Source: Membranipora membranacea (lineage: Eukaryota > Bryozoa > Gymnolaemata > Cheilostomatida > Membraniporidae). From it: a stretch of DNA of 64,000 nt. Made by a program: the position numbers and the translations under genes. A model generated the notes under the pieces. It ran no database searches, had not been told where the DNA came from, and worked only from the letters and a program-made list of their open reading frames with translations. The first letter of the stretch is position 1; each line of letters begins with the position of its first letter. The DNA is taken from the NCBI GenBank assembly GCA_914767715.1, contig OU612066.1:16683001-16747000 (forward strand), written 5' to 3'. Of the stretch, positions 24,901 through 35,632 are shown piece after piece.

Positions 24901-25090
24901 GGATCTAGATGATCAAAGAAACAACTGGATCTGGGATCATATTTTTCCATGCCAAAGGATGACCAACAAAGTGCACCACAGCAGAAAGAAGAAAAAGCAA
25001 GCAAGCATAAAAACCTGGAATACTCTTTTCACTGATGTACGAAGAAAGGTGCGTGGTGACAATGATTCATAACCTGCAACATATATATAT
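21977..25090. other. Noncoding interval downstream of FKRP-like gene
   Basis: This is 3' UTR and intergenic DNA. I found no gene. It holds a small foldback (22271-22340), a TA-rich run near 22924-22950, and a repeated block. The repeated block has a 30-bp direct repeat at 24024-24053 and 24518-24547. Between these, 24065-24100 and 24493-24525 are roughly inverted copies. The minus strand around 23290-23080 contains short coding-like pieces in shifting frames that I could not assign. Confidence 0.55.
22271..22340. mobile_element. 70-bp foldback, TGCCTGCATTC family copy 2
   Basis: TGCCTGCATTCAGAGTTGCT and its mirror ending CGAATACAGGCA, around a short loop. It lies in the 3' flank of the FKRP-like gene. 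Confidence 0.68.
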
Positions 25091-25098
25091 ACTATAGA

Positions 25099-25135
25099 GT
25101 ATAAATAGGCAAAGCACTAAGGGTAGGGTATGTTA
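25099..25135 (+). promoter_or_regulatory. Decayed promoter of proline-rich copy A1
   Basis: The block AATGATTCATAACCTG near 25060 and AAAGCACTAAGGGTA near 25110 match the promoter of the other family copies. The TATATA box that follows in the others reads GTATGTTATAG here, so it appears weakened. This agrees with the broken coding sequence downstream. Confidence 0.5.
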
Positions 25136-25248
25136 TAGCGGTCAGATTGGGATCTACCGCAAATAAAAACGGGTCAATAGGGAACGACTTTGCAGAGATC
25201 TGATAACAGACTACCACAAGACAAGACTACTAGGAGCATCAAGCTGAC

Positions 25249-26560
25249 ATGATTTTACTTAAAGTCAATTACTTCGGAGTGTTTGTGGCGCTGTGTGTAA
25301 TACACACATACTGTGATTATGTGGTAAGTCCATAAACGTATTGGAAAATAGTTTAAAATTCTATTGAGCAAACCAGGTCTTAGGCAATTGATAGCCACGC
25401 ATGATATAGTCCAAGTGTTCAGACAGCTGCATTGCGAGTTAGTGGCACCACACTATCAACACTCAATTTCAGTGTATGATAATGTAATGCCACTAACTCA
25501 AAATGCGACCGTCTGAGAACGTAGACTACCCATGATACATGGAAAACCATATTTCAAACTATTGTTCAATTATTATTTTGAAGCTGAGGAGTTTTTTATG
25601 CTGTACTATGAGTGGCAATTCCATACTTATGGTTCTTCGGTCAAGAGAGGGCAAGATAATAAAATTTAATGACATCATTTTGATTACTATTTGCAGATGG
25701 ATGGCTTTGAACAGTTCCGTTACAATTCTGGAATCCTTGAGAATATGTGGCTAAACAGCAACAGAACTGTTATCCAGGATGCCATGCCATGACTGAATTG
25801 CTCAAACGCAACAGCTCCAGTTTAGTCTTTGAGATGGATCGGCAACTTTTATCTACTCTGGTGCCGAAAACTGACTTAGTGGTGATATTCAATGATAAGG
25901 TAGACCCTGAACCTCGTAGACCACATCCTCCAGCGCCACAACTTAATGTACCACCAACACCAAGACCAACCCCTAATGGTCCCAACCGTAACCCTGCCCC
26001 TCCAACTAAGAATGCCCCTAGATCTACAGCTATCTCTGCAAAGACTAAGCCAAAACCAAAACCATCACCACCCCCGCCAAAACCTCGTGGCACAGCTTTT
26101 CCAAATATGTGAGCTGATGAGCTTAGTGTTCCTGCACCACCTCCGCCATCACCATCACCACCACCACCACCACTACCACCAACATCACTACCAACACCAG
26201 CTCATCTGGCCATATGGCACAGGTTCACAAAAATGAGGCCTGACCCTTGTAGACCACCTTGTCTAGCTCCAGGGCCTGAAGTGCCACCAAGACCAATACC
26301 GACTCCTAATGGTCCCTGACGTAAGCAATACCTAGGCCTGAATAAATCCTATGCCAGATCCAAGACCAAAAACAAATCTGGTTTCCAAATCATCAGACGA
26401 ACTCAAATAGATTTCTTTTTTCAACTTTATTTTTTTACCAAGATGAGCTTGTTGAACTTCATGTCTGCACCACCTGCACCATCAAGACCGAGAATCCCAG
26501 CTCCCAGGTCAAACTACCAGTTCCTAAAGGCTTCTGGCGTTGGAATTACTTAGTCACGGG
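25249..26560 (+). pseudogene. Proline-rich secreted-protein family copy A1, broken
   Basis: Exon 1 (25249-25323) encodes a signal peptide (MILLKVNYFGVFVALCVIHT) and ends at a GTAAGT donor. Exon 2 starts at 25697 after TTTGCAG and begins MDGFEQFRYNSGILEN, matching the other copies. About 90 bases in, a 5-base duplication (CCATGCCATGACTG against CCATGACTG in copy A2) shifts the frame and brings in a stop. The family sequence resumes in another frame (MTELLKRNSSSLVFEMD, then proline-rich). It meets a second stop at 26110, where other copies have AGA rather than TGA. Recognisable remnants run to about 26560, including a decayed KSYARSKTKNKSG module. A possible AATAAA lies at about 26697. It is closest to copy A2 and is almost certainly non-functional. 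Confidence 0.85.
25417..25520. mobile_element. Foldback repeat in the intron of copy A1
   Basis: GAGTTAGTGGCA and TGCCACTAACTC are the inner perfect arms; outer AGACAGCTGCATT pairs imperfectly with AATGCGACCGTCT. It is absent from the shorter A2 intron. Confidence 0.55.
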
Positions 26561-28265
26561 TTAACATAGTAATATAGGTTTTGTTGCTGCATAATTTAGC
26601 TGATTTCGAAACTGAACAATGAATTAAATGTTACAGTTATACATTCAACCGCGTATTGCTGTTGTCACTTCGTGTCTTAGACTGTTTTGATCTGAAATAA
26701 ATGGAGGCTGCTACAAAACATTCATACAACACATGTCTCTTTTAATCAGTAGGGTTGATCATACCGTTGGCAAGTACTGCTTTCAAGAGTTGTATGTCTG
26801 TCTGTCTAAAGGTGGGCAACTCCAAACAAATCTCAACTTCGTGTTTTACTACACCAGACAGTTTGGAATCCCAAACTCCCTGACTACACCAGGGAGTGAG
26901 GGAGGTATGATATATTATACAGCTGTAAAAGTCAAAAGGAACGTTGTGCAAGAGATGCATACCTTTTGTAAAATTTAGAAATACAAAATGGTCACTGGGA
27001 AATAGCAGTACCATGAATATCCGGTTAGTGTCCAAAATTTTTCAATCATCTTATTACTCCCCAATCCCCCCCCCCCCCCAATGTTTATAAGGTGATGGTA
27101 TCGTGCTTGATGTTCCGCTAAGAACCACTAATTGGAAAAATAGATTGCCCCAAAAAATTGATTTCAAATACAGAAAATATGACAAAAATCTCCTCTCGGT
27201 GATCACAGGAAAAAGACTTGCCTTAAAAACCTTGGGTTATTTATGTTATTCTTGATAAATAGCTTGGTTTCAAAGCATCTGACCAAGGAAGTAAAAAGTC
27301 TCTTAATATATATAACACTTTTATTGTCAGCAACAATTCATTATTACTAATGTTTTTCATGATGTGAATGGCAAAAAAAGAAAAAACAATACTAACAAAG
27401 ATTCAACAAAAAAATAAGACTATGCCAATAAACTGAAAAAAAGTTGCATTAGCATTTTCTTAAACATATTTAAAGTAAGAGTGCTTCTCAATGTACAGGG
27501 TAAAATATTGAAGTTTGTTGCTATTTTATGGTTTAAGTTGTCTAATGGAGGTTTAAGTAAGTGTGTATCTCTTTTTGGAAGTCGGTGTGGTGTGGTAACA
27601 AAAAAAATAGAGATGTACGGAGGGAATGAATTACTTAGAGCCTTAAATCCTGTAATGCAAGTAAAATAATTGCTTAGTATTGGTAGGGGTAAAATTTAAG
27701 TGATGTACATAGGTCATTAGTAGGTGACAAATAAAAAGGTATATGTTGAACATTGGCCGCAATTAGATTGATCGGCCACAATAGATCAATCTACAATCTA
27801 TATCATAGCAGGGGTCATAGAGTTGTAAATCACAAAGTTGAGATTTGTTTTGAGTTGCCCACCTTTGGAGACATGTGAGACAACTCTTCAAAACAGTTAT
27901 TGCTAACAGATTGATCAATCCTGCTTATTAAAGACTTGAATGAATGTTGAATAGTACACTCCATTTATTACAGTTCAAAATAGTCAAAATATTGAAAATA
28001 TCATTGTACTATATATTTCATAGCTCAGTTTTGGGAGCAGCTAAATGGTGCAGCAACAAAAAACACACATTTAATACCATGATCGCAAGTGACTAAATAA
28101 ATATGCTATAACATAGTTCACAAAACTATTCTAACTTTATTACACTCCAAAATTTATGAGAGCACAAAAGTGTATGGACGCTATTTACCAGATAAGTAAA
28201 TATATGATCAATTCCGTAGCAACTCTATAATAATAATAGTAGGGATGTGCCTTTCCAATCAGACA
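26561..28265. other. Interval between convergent copies A1 and A2
   Basis: No gene is seen. Sequence near 26745-26855 reappears inverted at about 27825-27925 (both contain AAAGGTGGGCAACTC and CAAATCTCAACTT). The two flanks are therefore 3' sequences of an inverted duplication that produced A1 and A2. A run of 14 C lies at 27066-27079. An AATAAA on the minus strand at about 27962-27967 is a possible polyadenylation signal for A2. Confidence 0.6.
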
Positions 28266-29504
28266 TCAGACAAATGAGTACTGGTTAGCCCGGTGTATTG
28301 GAACCAGCTTTGGTCTTGGCCTCGGACCGGGTCGAGGATTGGGTTTTGGTCTGGGTAATTCTAACAGGCAGACACCGTTAGGAATTGGTCTTGGGCTGGG
28401 TCTGGGTGCTGGGTTCCTTGGTCTTGGCGGTGGCCTTGGTTGAGGTGGTGCAGGAACACTGAGGTCATCCATTCGGGTTTGGTTGATGATTTGGGAACCA
28501 GATTTGTTTTTGGTATCGAAATTTGCCGAGGATTGATTCGAGTCTAGGTACTGCATACGGCGGGGACCATTAGGGTTCGGTCTTGGTCGTGGCGGCACAT
28601 AAGGCCGTGGCGCTGGACGGGGTGGTCTACGAGGGTCAGACCCGTTTTTTTGTAAACCTTTGCCAAATGATATTGATAGGGATATACGCTCATTCCGGGC
28701 TAGATGAGGGCAAACAAATACTGGACCACCAGTATACTGCGCTTGAAGATTTCTTCCTATAGGTGATGGTCTTGGTGGTGAAGGATTACCTATAGGTGTA
28801 GGTCTAAGTGAGGAAGGAGACGGTCGCGGTCCAAGGTAAATTTTAGATTTTACAGATGTTCTGACTGATTTATCACTTTCATCGGCCATCTCATGACCCG
28901 CCACGGAGTCATCTGACCTCAGCCATTCAGGTCGATGATATTTTTGTGTAACCTCAGCATTGAATGTCACCACTAAATCAAGTTTCGGCACCAAAATAGA
29001 CAAGACTTGCCCATCCATCTCGAAGACTAAACTGGAGCTGTTCCGTTTGATAAATTCAGTCATGGTCTCTTGGAAAACAGTACTGCTGCTGTTTAGCCTC
29101 ATATTCTCAAGGATTCCATGACTGTAAAGGATGTGTCCCAAGCTATCCATCTACAATTTATAGTAATCATATATTCTATCACATTTTTATTATGGCATGG
29201 CAATTTCAAAATTTCGGACCCCGTGAACCCTTCATAAGTTAACTCTTTATTATTGACTTGCTCCCTCTTGGTAAACAAACGGCAACTCCTTAGCTTTAAA
29301 GTATGGAGGACAATAAAAGTTTAAAATATCTTCATGCTCTTCAATGTATCACAAGTGACTTTGGACTAGCTAAAACCTGATATGGTCAATAGAATTTTTA
29401 ACTATTTTTGAATGCGCCTATAGACTTACCACATAATCAGAGTATGTGTGAGTTACACACAGTGTCACAAACACTCCTAAGTAGCTGACTTTATGCAAAA
29501 TCAT
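28266..29504 (-). CDS. Secreted proline-rich protein, family copy A2 (inverted)
   Basis: There are two exons on the minus strand: 29504-29430 (25 codons) and 29150-28266. The intron is 279 bases with GTAAGT and TTGTAG ends. The product is 319 aa. Exon 1 is a signal peptide (MILHKVSYLGVFVTLCVTHT). The start of exon 2 is a family-conserved non-proline segment (MDSLGHILYSHGILEN, then KRNSSSLVFEMD) with possible N-glycosylation sites. From about residue 130 on it is rich in PRP, PPRP and NPRPGPRPRPK-like runs with one KNKSGSQI module. I recognise no domain, so function is unknown; secretion is inferred from the signal peptide. It is the only intact A-type copy and the only intact copy on the minus strand. 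Confidence 0.78.
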
Positions 29505-29617
29505 GTCAGCTTGATGCTTCTAATATTCTTGTGTAGTGGTAGTCAGCAATCAGATATCTGCAAAGACCTTGCCTGCTGACCTGCTCTTATTTGAGGAGGA
29601 TCCCAATCTGATTGGAG

Positions 29618-29665
29618 TTATATACCCTAGTGCTTTCCCTATTTATATCCAGGTTATGAATCATT
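29618..29665 (-). promoter_or_regulatory. Promoter of proline-rich copy A2
   Basis: Read on the minus strand: AATGATTCATAACCTGGATA, then AAATAGGGAAAGCACTAGGG, then TATATAA (29624-29618). The TATA box lies about 115 bases before the ATG at 29504. The same arrangement precedes the other intact copies. Confidence 0.7.
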
Positions 29666-30429
29666 GCCACCACACTGTACACCAACTTACCTAACAAACA
29701 CGCATTATAAAACTTTTCTACGTACAACCATAAAAAGATAATTCCAGGTTTTTGCGCTTATTTGTTTTTCCTTGTTTTTGCAGTGCACTTAGTTGGCAAT
29801 CCTTTGGTCCTATGATCTCAGATCCAGTAAACTCTTCGATTGTACAGATATACAAAGCTCCTGAGATCAGCAGTGTTAGGTTAATCGGAGGGGTTTCCAC
29901 AGACTTGTTGATAATAAAGCTTAGTATAAGGTGTTTGGGGGTTTCCAAGTTGAAGCTGCAAACAATCATCGTTTGGTTTCTTTTTATTGAAGCAACTGAC
30001 CCAAAAAATGACCCTAACCTTCTTTGAAACTGCAGTGTGAGTAGAGGGTTTAAATAAGGCATGCTTTGGCAAGGTCAACTATGATCCAATAAATCATCTT
30101 GGCTTGCAAGTATCTTGAGGCCCACCATGTCAGGTCCTCCAAGGAGTCTCCTATTGAGAACTGCAAAAAAGCATTGTTTGATATTCTTTTATTGAGGTAG
30201 CGGCCCTACTAGAGGTTTTATTCCAAAATTGTTCTTTACATAGAAGATTTAAGAAACTACTGAATGTTGGATCATAAGTGACTGGTCCAAAGCATGCCCC
30301 ATTTAAACCCCCATCTCACACTGCAGCTACAAGGAAATGCAAAAAGAAATCACAAAAACCTGGAATTCTCTTTTTATTGTTGTACGTAGAAAAGTTTGAT
30401 AATGTGTGGGTAAGTGTGGGTAGGTGTGG

Positions 30430-30480
30430 TGGCAATGATTCATAATTTGTATATACATAGACAAAGCACCAGGGTATATA
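30430..30480 (+). promoter_or_regulatory. Promoter of proline-rich copy B1
   Basis: CAATGATTCATAA, AAAGCACCAGGG and TATATA (30475-30480) are found about 110 bases before the ATG at 30588. The order and spacing match the other family copies, which supports a true core promoter with a start near 30505. Confidence 0.7.
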
Positions 30481-30587
30481 ATTGCAATCACAGTGGGAGT
30501 TGCTGCAAAATAAGACGAGCTACCAGGCCAAGGTCTTTGGACAGACCTGATTGCTGACGACCAGAGAGAGACTAAGCGGACCTAATT

Positions 30588-32649
30588 ATGCATATCGTCC
30601 GCTACTTTGGAGTCTTTGTGGCACTGTTTTTCTCTCACACATACTCCAATTATGTGGTAAGTCAAATAGCACATTTTTACAATAAGTTATATCCTTGGAG
30701 GAATATTAAAAGGATATTTCTGAAATTTGTGTTTCAAATCTTGAATGTGGAGATAGATCTCTGAAGATAACTAGAGTACCTCATGAGGTCAGATGTAATG
30801 TCAAGGCATTATTCAAAGATCATATCGAGATTGAGGAAGCCAAAAGTCATGCATGAAACATTGATGATAATGCTGTGGAGATATTTAAACCAGGGAGGGT
30901 GGATATCCCACACTCTCCGTTTAAACTAACATGGTCTACTTAAACTTTGGAGCTAGGGAGTTGTCACTTTTTGTACCAGGAGGGAACAACTTCTATTAAG
31001 TAGAACAGCTTCAAGAAGTCAAGAATTGCCACGCCCAAATTATAATTAAATGTATAATGGTCTAAACACACTTGAAAGGTTGCAACCTCGGCGGATCCTC
31101 AATGAGTTTTCAAATACACATCAATCCTCTGAGGATCAGGTGAGGCTTATATGTTAGTAATGTGACGTCATGCATACCGCTCTGCACTCTGAGGTTGCAA
31201 CCGCTGATCAAATCTTTGAGGATCAGCTGAGGATGCTGTCAGCATATATGATGACAATGATGAGGTTGTGCAAACTCTGAGGTTGCAACCTCCAAGTGTG
31301 TTTTGACCATAATACAGATTAAATATATGACTACGATTATTTTGTAGATGGATAGCTTGGGGCACTTCCATTACAGTAATGGAATGCTTGAGAGTACGTT
31401 GCAAGACAGCGACAGCACTGAAAAATGCATCCAGAGTATGATGACAGGCTATAGCAAACAGAACAGTTCCAGTTCAATCTTCAGAACGGATGAGCAATTC
31501 TCAATTTTTCTGATGGTAGAACCTGACCAAGTTATGGTAGCCACCGATGCAGTTGCTTGTGTTCCACAGACATATCAGCAACCTGTACGGCTGATGCCAC
31601 AGCACAGCTTGAGTTCAGATGACTTTGTGACAGGGCATGAAATGATTGATGAAAGTGAAAAGTCAACCGGAACATCTGCGATATCTAAAATTTACCTTGG
31701 ACCGCAACCGTCTCCTTCCTCACCTAGACCTACAACTATAGGTAAACCTCCACCACCAAGACCATCACCTATCGGCAGAAATTTGCAAGGGCAGTTTACT
31801 GGTAGTCATGTATCTGTTAGCCCCCCTCCAACCAGGAATGAACTTAGATCCACATCAAGACCATTTGGCACAGATTTACCAAAAATGGGACCTCCTGACC
31901 CTCGTAGACCACCCCGTCCAGCGCCACGGCCTAATGTGCCACCAAGACCAACCCCTAATGGTCCTCGCCATAATCCTGCCCCTCCAACTAAGAATGCCCC
32001 TAGATCTACAGCTATCTCTGCAAAGACTAAGCCAAACCCAAAACCAACACCAACCCCGCCAAGACCTTTATGCAGAGTTTTTCCAAATAAGAGAGCTGAT
32101 GAGTTTGGTGTCCCTAAACTTAAACCTCCACCACTGCCACCAAGACGACATGTTCCCAGGCCTAGACCAACCAATGGTCCCCGCCGTAAACTATACCTAG
32201 GCCGGAATAAATCCTATGCCTGTTCCGAGACCAAAAACAAATCTAGTTCCCAAATAACCAGACGAATTCAAATGGATGAGCTTGGTGGTCCTGCACCACC
32301 TCCACCAAAACTAGCTCCCAGGCCTAGACCAACAAGACCAACCAATGGTCCCCGCCATAAACAATACCTAGGCCTCAATAAATCCTATGCCTGTTCTGAG
32401 ACCAAAAACAAATCTGGTTCCCAAATCACCAGGCCAACCCTAAGGGATGAGCTTGGGGGCCCTGTCCCACCTGCACCACCACCTCCACCACCACCACCAC
32501 CACCAGCTCCCAGGCCTAGACCAACAAAACCAATTCCTCCCGGCTTCTGTCCGTTATCAATTTCCAGACCAAGACCTAATCCACGCCCTCCTCCGAGATC
32601 AAAACCAAAGCCTGCTCCCAGACCTCCAGGCAAACCAAAATTCATCTAA
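30588..32649 (+). CDS. Secreted proline-rich protein, family copy B1
   Basis: There are two exons: 30588-30656 (23 codons) and 31348-32649, for a product of 456 aa. The 691-base intron runs from GTAAGT to TTTTGTAG. Exon 1 encodes a signal peptide (MHIVRYFGVFVALFFSHTYS). Exon 2 could start at its own ATG, but copy B2 lacks that ATG, so the spliced start is preferred. Residues 24 to about 135 are the conserved family segment (MDSLGHFHYS, VPQTYQQP) with NSS sequons. After that come repeats of PRPSPIGRNLQ, PPRPAPRPNVPPRP and KPKPAPRPPGK. Two copies of a roughly 50-residue module containing NKSYACSETKNKS are present. The product is basic and likely disordered outside the N-terminal segment. I recognise no domain. 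The C-terminus ends at KFI because the longer ending of B3 has been lost. An AATAAA lies near 32926. Confidence 0.8.
31057..31310. mobile_element. Foldback repeat in the intron of copy B1
   Basis: ATGGTCTAAACACACTTGAA with GGTTGCAACCTC on the left is answered by GAGGTTGCAACCTCCAAG with TGTGTTTTGACCAT on the right. Only the right-hand part is recognisable in the B2 and B3 introns, so the insertion predates the duplication of the B genes or has since been eroded in them. Confidence 0.6.
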
Positions 32650-34159
32650 GGTTTTCCTGGGCATGGTGCAACCCAGACTTAAGTTGGTAGAGATATATTG
32701 TTTTGGAGTTGAACATGATTTTGCTTCTGCATCTTAGTGGCTTATCTGACAAATAATGTCTCCGCACATTCATGCTTAAAACTTTGGAATATTGCTTGAA
32801 TAGTCTTCTGAGTATGGTCGTAGTATTTTGTTTATGAATGGCATATCACTCCTTACTACTGACTATCATAATATGTAATACAAATTTTGATGCTGCCAGA
32901 TAAAACTGCTTTGAAAGCCTCATCTGAAATAAATGTTATATAAAATTTATCAATGAGTTTTGTTGTTGGGATTTGAAGTTTTGGGATTTTCATTCTGAAG
33001 TAGATAGGGCGTTTCATGTAACCTGCATGCAACACACGGAGTCATGCAAATAGTCGAATCAAAAGTTTAGCCCTATCGATCAGAATCAATACTTCGTACA
33101 AAGAGTTGTCTCTCTTGTGTTTAAAGGTGTGCAACTCCCAACTAACCTTCAACTTTCTGTGTTACACCATTTTTTATTGAGGTTTACTGAAGAACAATAT
33201 GAACCCTTGTACCTGCACCACATCGTACTCAACGGTCCTCCTCGAAGACGATTATCCTGCCTATTATCAAAATAGCACAACGCGCCATGACGTGACGTCA
33301 TGATGAAACCAATGTTTTTCGGAATCAGTGTTCCATTAGCTTCCAACGATGTATAAAATGTCCAAATCGGTCAGCGTTGGTATCATAACCTTAAGTTATA
33401 ACAGCAAAAGAGCCAATTCCCTTCCTAGAGTAGAGAAACATTCTTTCATATCGACCTGATGTTGATCTCATATGGATAGCGGAAGTAGGCAGCACCATCA
33501 ACCAAGTAGTCTGAAAACCCCTCTCAAGTTAAACTATTTGAAGAAGGAAGTCTATCCATTGGAAGAAGACAACTCTTATCAGCCAAAAGTTATCAGTATT
33601 GTTTCACCTGGTTTGACTGATCATTAATCATTATATATCTTAGGACAATGACACAGCCAGTGTTCGGGATGGCGATCGCAGCCGTATGCAGGTCTTAATG
33701 ACTGCCTGCGACACTTAGTGACTGCATACAGCCGCGATTGTCATCCCAAATGCCATTTAGGGCTGGCTGTTGACAGTGCTACAAGTAGATATTGTGCCAA
33801 TGTCTGGCTAGTATAGGAGGAAAACATGAGCATCATATCAGGGATTGTCTCCTCAGAGAAGTTACAATTATTGGTATATTCTGACAGTTGTGGTACCTAA
33901 TGTAGCATTGCCTTATGGCATGTTTTGTCGTGAATAGTCCAACAGTATAACTAACCTTTGCTTGGACAGTGTTATCTTGTTGGCTGGTTGTTGTGGATAT
34001 CTGGACAACTACAATATTGTGATATCAGGCGGAAGGGATGTTTCTTCATCTTTATTGAGAATATGTTCTAGGAAAAACTACACAAACTAATTGTGACGAG
34101 GTCTTGGCGAGGATCAATGACGACGGTCTGATGATCCAAGAAAATAGCATCGTATAGTA
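32650..34159. other. 3' flank of B1, noncoding duplicated DNA
   Basis: This interval is nearly identical to 37195-38707 and more distantly similar to 41621-43032. It contains the 3' UTR of B1, a TGACGTCA palindrome (33293-33300) and a hairpin insertion at 33654-33769. It also holds a minus-strand AATAAA (about 34050) inherited from the GT92 gene. No coding exon was seen. Confidence 0.6.
33654..33769. mobile_element. Hairpin insertion, unit B1
   Basis: CAGCCAGTGTTCGGGATGGC is mirrored by a right end finishing GGGCTGGCTG. CCGTATGCAG and CTGCATACAGCCG pair inside it. The same hairpin is at 38202-38317. It is missing at the matching place in the third unit (near 42650), so it arrived after that unit split off or was lost from it. 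Confidence 0.6.
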
Positions 34160-34507
34160 TTAAACTATAGAAAATAAATTTCGATGTATATTAAGAAACT
34201 TGCCCATCAGTGCTTCATAGTCTGAGCACATTTGACGTACTTTGTGGATGTCCATGTTTTCAGTACGGGTGGTGTCAACTAAGACCTTACTCCACTGGTA
34301 ATGCGGGAACAGATCTACAGTCTTTGTTGCACTAAGACACACTTTGTTGTTTTTGGTGATATATTGGGTTGACTTTGATGAATTCGAAAGACTCTGAGCA
34401 ATGTTTTTTGGAAACACCTTCGATTGAAATATCATGGCACCTGCAATGAAAGATAATGTGATTAGAAGTAAGGAAGAGACAACTACGTTTGTCAGAGTTG
34501 TCCCCAT
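34160..34507 (-). CDS. Duplicated GT92 3' exon with new N-terminus (unit B1), 115 aa
   Basis: The segment matches the last exon of the GT92 gene at 43033-45147: GAMIFQSKVFPKNI, YQWSKVLVDTTRTE and MDIHKVRQM are shared. The catalytic exon is absent, and about 30 codons including the HHYRHYD motif are deleted, so it cannot be an active transferase. The former intron upstream of the acceptor now reads open from an ATG at 34507 and gives a hydrophobic N-terminus (MGTTLTNVVVSSLLLITLSF). An orphan family promoter lies about 145 bases upstream. It is either an unprocessed pseudogene fragment or a young chimeric gene; the frame has no stop or shift in either copy. The acceptor TTGCAG is still present, so splicing from an upstream exon is also possible. 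Confidence 0.55.
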   Translation of the reverse strand: MGTTLTNVVVSSLLLITLSFIAGAMIFQSKVFPKNIAQSLSNSSKSTQYITKNNKVCLSATKTVDLFPHYQWSKVLVDTTRTENMDIHKVRQMCSDYEALMGKFLNIHRNLFSIV

Positions 34508-34648
34508 TTCCTGCTCAGCCGCTAATACACGCTGGCCGCCGTTTCTGTTTGGATCTCTCAATTGATACCTGCCGATCAAAATTTAATCCAGGCAGAGAAG
34601 GTTATGACTAGACAAGATCCATAATTGGCCGAAATATTCACCTGTCAC

Positions 34649-34700
34649 TATATACCCTAGTGCTTTCCCTATTTATATCCAGGTTATGAATCATTGCCAC
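34649..34700 (-). promoter_or_regulatory. Orphan minus-strand family promoter (unit B1)
   Basis: On the minus strand: AATGATTCATAACCTGGATA, AAATAGGGAAAGCACTAGGG and TATATA (34654-34649), the same as the A2 promoter. No proline-rich gene follows. The next open frame on this strand is the GT92-derived 115-aa frame starting at 34507. Confidence 0.65.
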
Positions 34701-35086
34701 CACACTGTACGCCTACACTTACCTAACAACCACGCATTATAAAACTTTTCTACGTACAACCATAAAAATATAATTCCAGGTTTTTGTGCTTGTTTGTTTT
34801 TCCTTGATTTTGCAGTGCACTTAGTTGGCAATCCTTTGGTCCTATGATCTCAGATCCAGTAAACTCTTTGATTGTGCAGATGTACAAAGCTCCTGAGCTC
34901 AACAGTGTCAGGTTACTCTGAGGGGTTTCCACAACCTTGAAACTAAATCTTAGTATAAGGTCTTTGGGGGTTTCCAAGTGAAAGCTGCTAGAGGTCTTGT
35001 TCCAAATTTGTTCAATACATGATCAAATTATATAAATCTTGCTAATGAGCGATTTTTGACCCAGTCTCTATAGTTGAAAGACCAAC

Positions 35087-35156
35087 AAATAAGTAAGTTA
35101 TTCAGGCGATCTGATGTGAGGCCTCACATCAGATTGCCTGAATAACTTACTTATTT
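35087..35156. repeat. 70-bp near-perfect palindrome
   Basis: Two 35-base arms meet at GTGAGG|CCTCAC with no loop and one mismatched pair (GGCGATC against GATTGCC). It sits in the head-to-head promoter interval of the B1/B2 boundary. I did not see it in the two sister intervals. Confidence 0.85.
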
Positions 35157-35479
35157 GCTGACCTCTAGCAGGGGACACTACCTCTGTTAAGATGTCCAAC
35201 AATAATTCTTTGCTCTCAATAGTAGACTCCTCAAAGTACATGGTACAGTGGGCCTGGGGATATTCCTAAGTCAAGATGATTTAAGGCGCTACGAAATCAT
35301 GGATCATAAGTGCCAAAGCATGCAGTCCATTTAAACCCTCTCCTCACACTGCAGTCACAAAGAAACGCAAAAAGAAATCACACAATAAACCTGCAATTGT
35401 CTTTTTATGGATGTACGTAGAAAAGTTTGATAATGTGTGGGAGTGTGGTAAGTAGACATGCAGTGTGGCAGCAATGAAT

Positions 35480-35520
35480 CATAACCTGTATATAAATAGA
35501 CAAAGCACCAGGGTATATAA
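35480..35520 (+). promoter_or_regulatory. Promoter of proline-rich copy B2
   Basis: ATAACCTGTATATAAATAG, CAAAGCACCAGGG and TATATAA (35514-35520) lie about 115 bases before the ATG at 35633. The upstream site reads AATGAATCATAA. Confidence 0.68.
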
Positions 35521-35632
35521 TTGCAATCACGGTGGGAGTTGCTGCAAAATAAGACGAGCTACCAGGCAAGGTCTTAGGACAGACCTGATTGCTGAATGCT
35601 GACTACCAGAGAGAGACCAAGCGGACCTAGTT

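Larger units (their letters stand above)
29618..30480. repeat. Palindromic head-to-head promoter region (A2/B1)
   Basis: The two arms flanking the A2 and B1 promoters are inverted copies of each other. Examples are TTTTCTACGTACAACCATAA near 29715 against TTGTACGTAGAAAAG near 30380, and the CTGCAGTGTGAG block near 30030 against CACACTGCAG near 30320. Similar arms occur at 34650-35520 and 39197-39895. The layout implies that the ancestral arrangement was a divergent pair of proline-rich genes. Confidence 0.7.

Noticed and set aside
31806-32174. Glycine-rich open frames on the minus strand (also 25770-26093, 36708-36935, 41386-41613, 32385-32645)
   Set aside because: They are reverse-strand readings of proline codons (CCN) in the proline-rich exons, without splice or start support.
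31808-32200. Plus-strand His/Leu/Gln-rich frames overlapping the proline-rich exons (also 32447-32737, 25946-26236)
   Set aside because: Shifted readings of the same CCA/CCT repeats; not conserved as starts or stops between copies.
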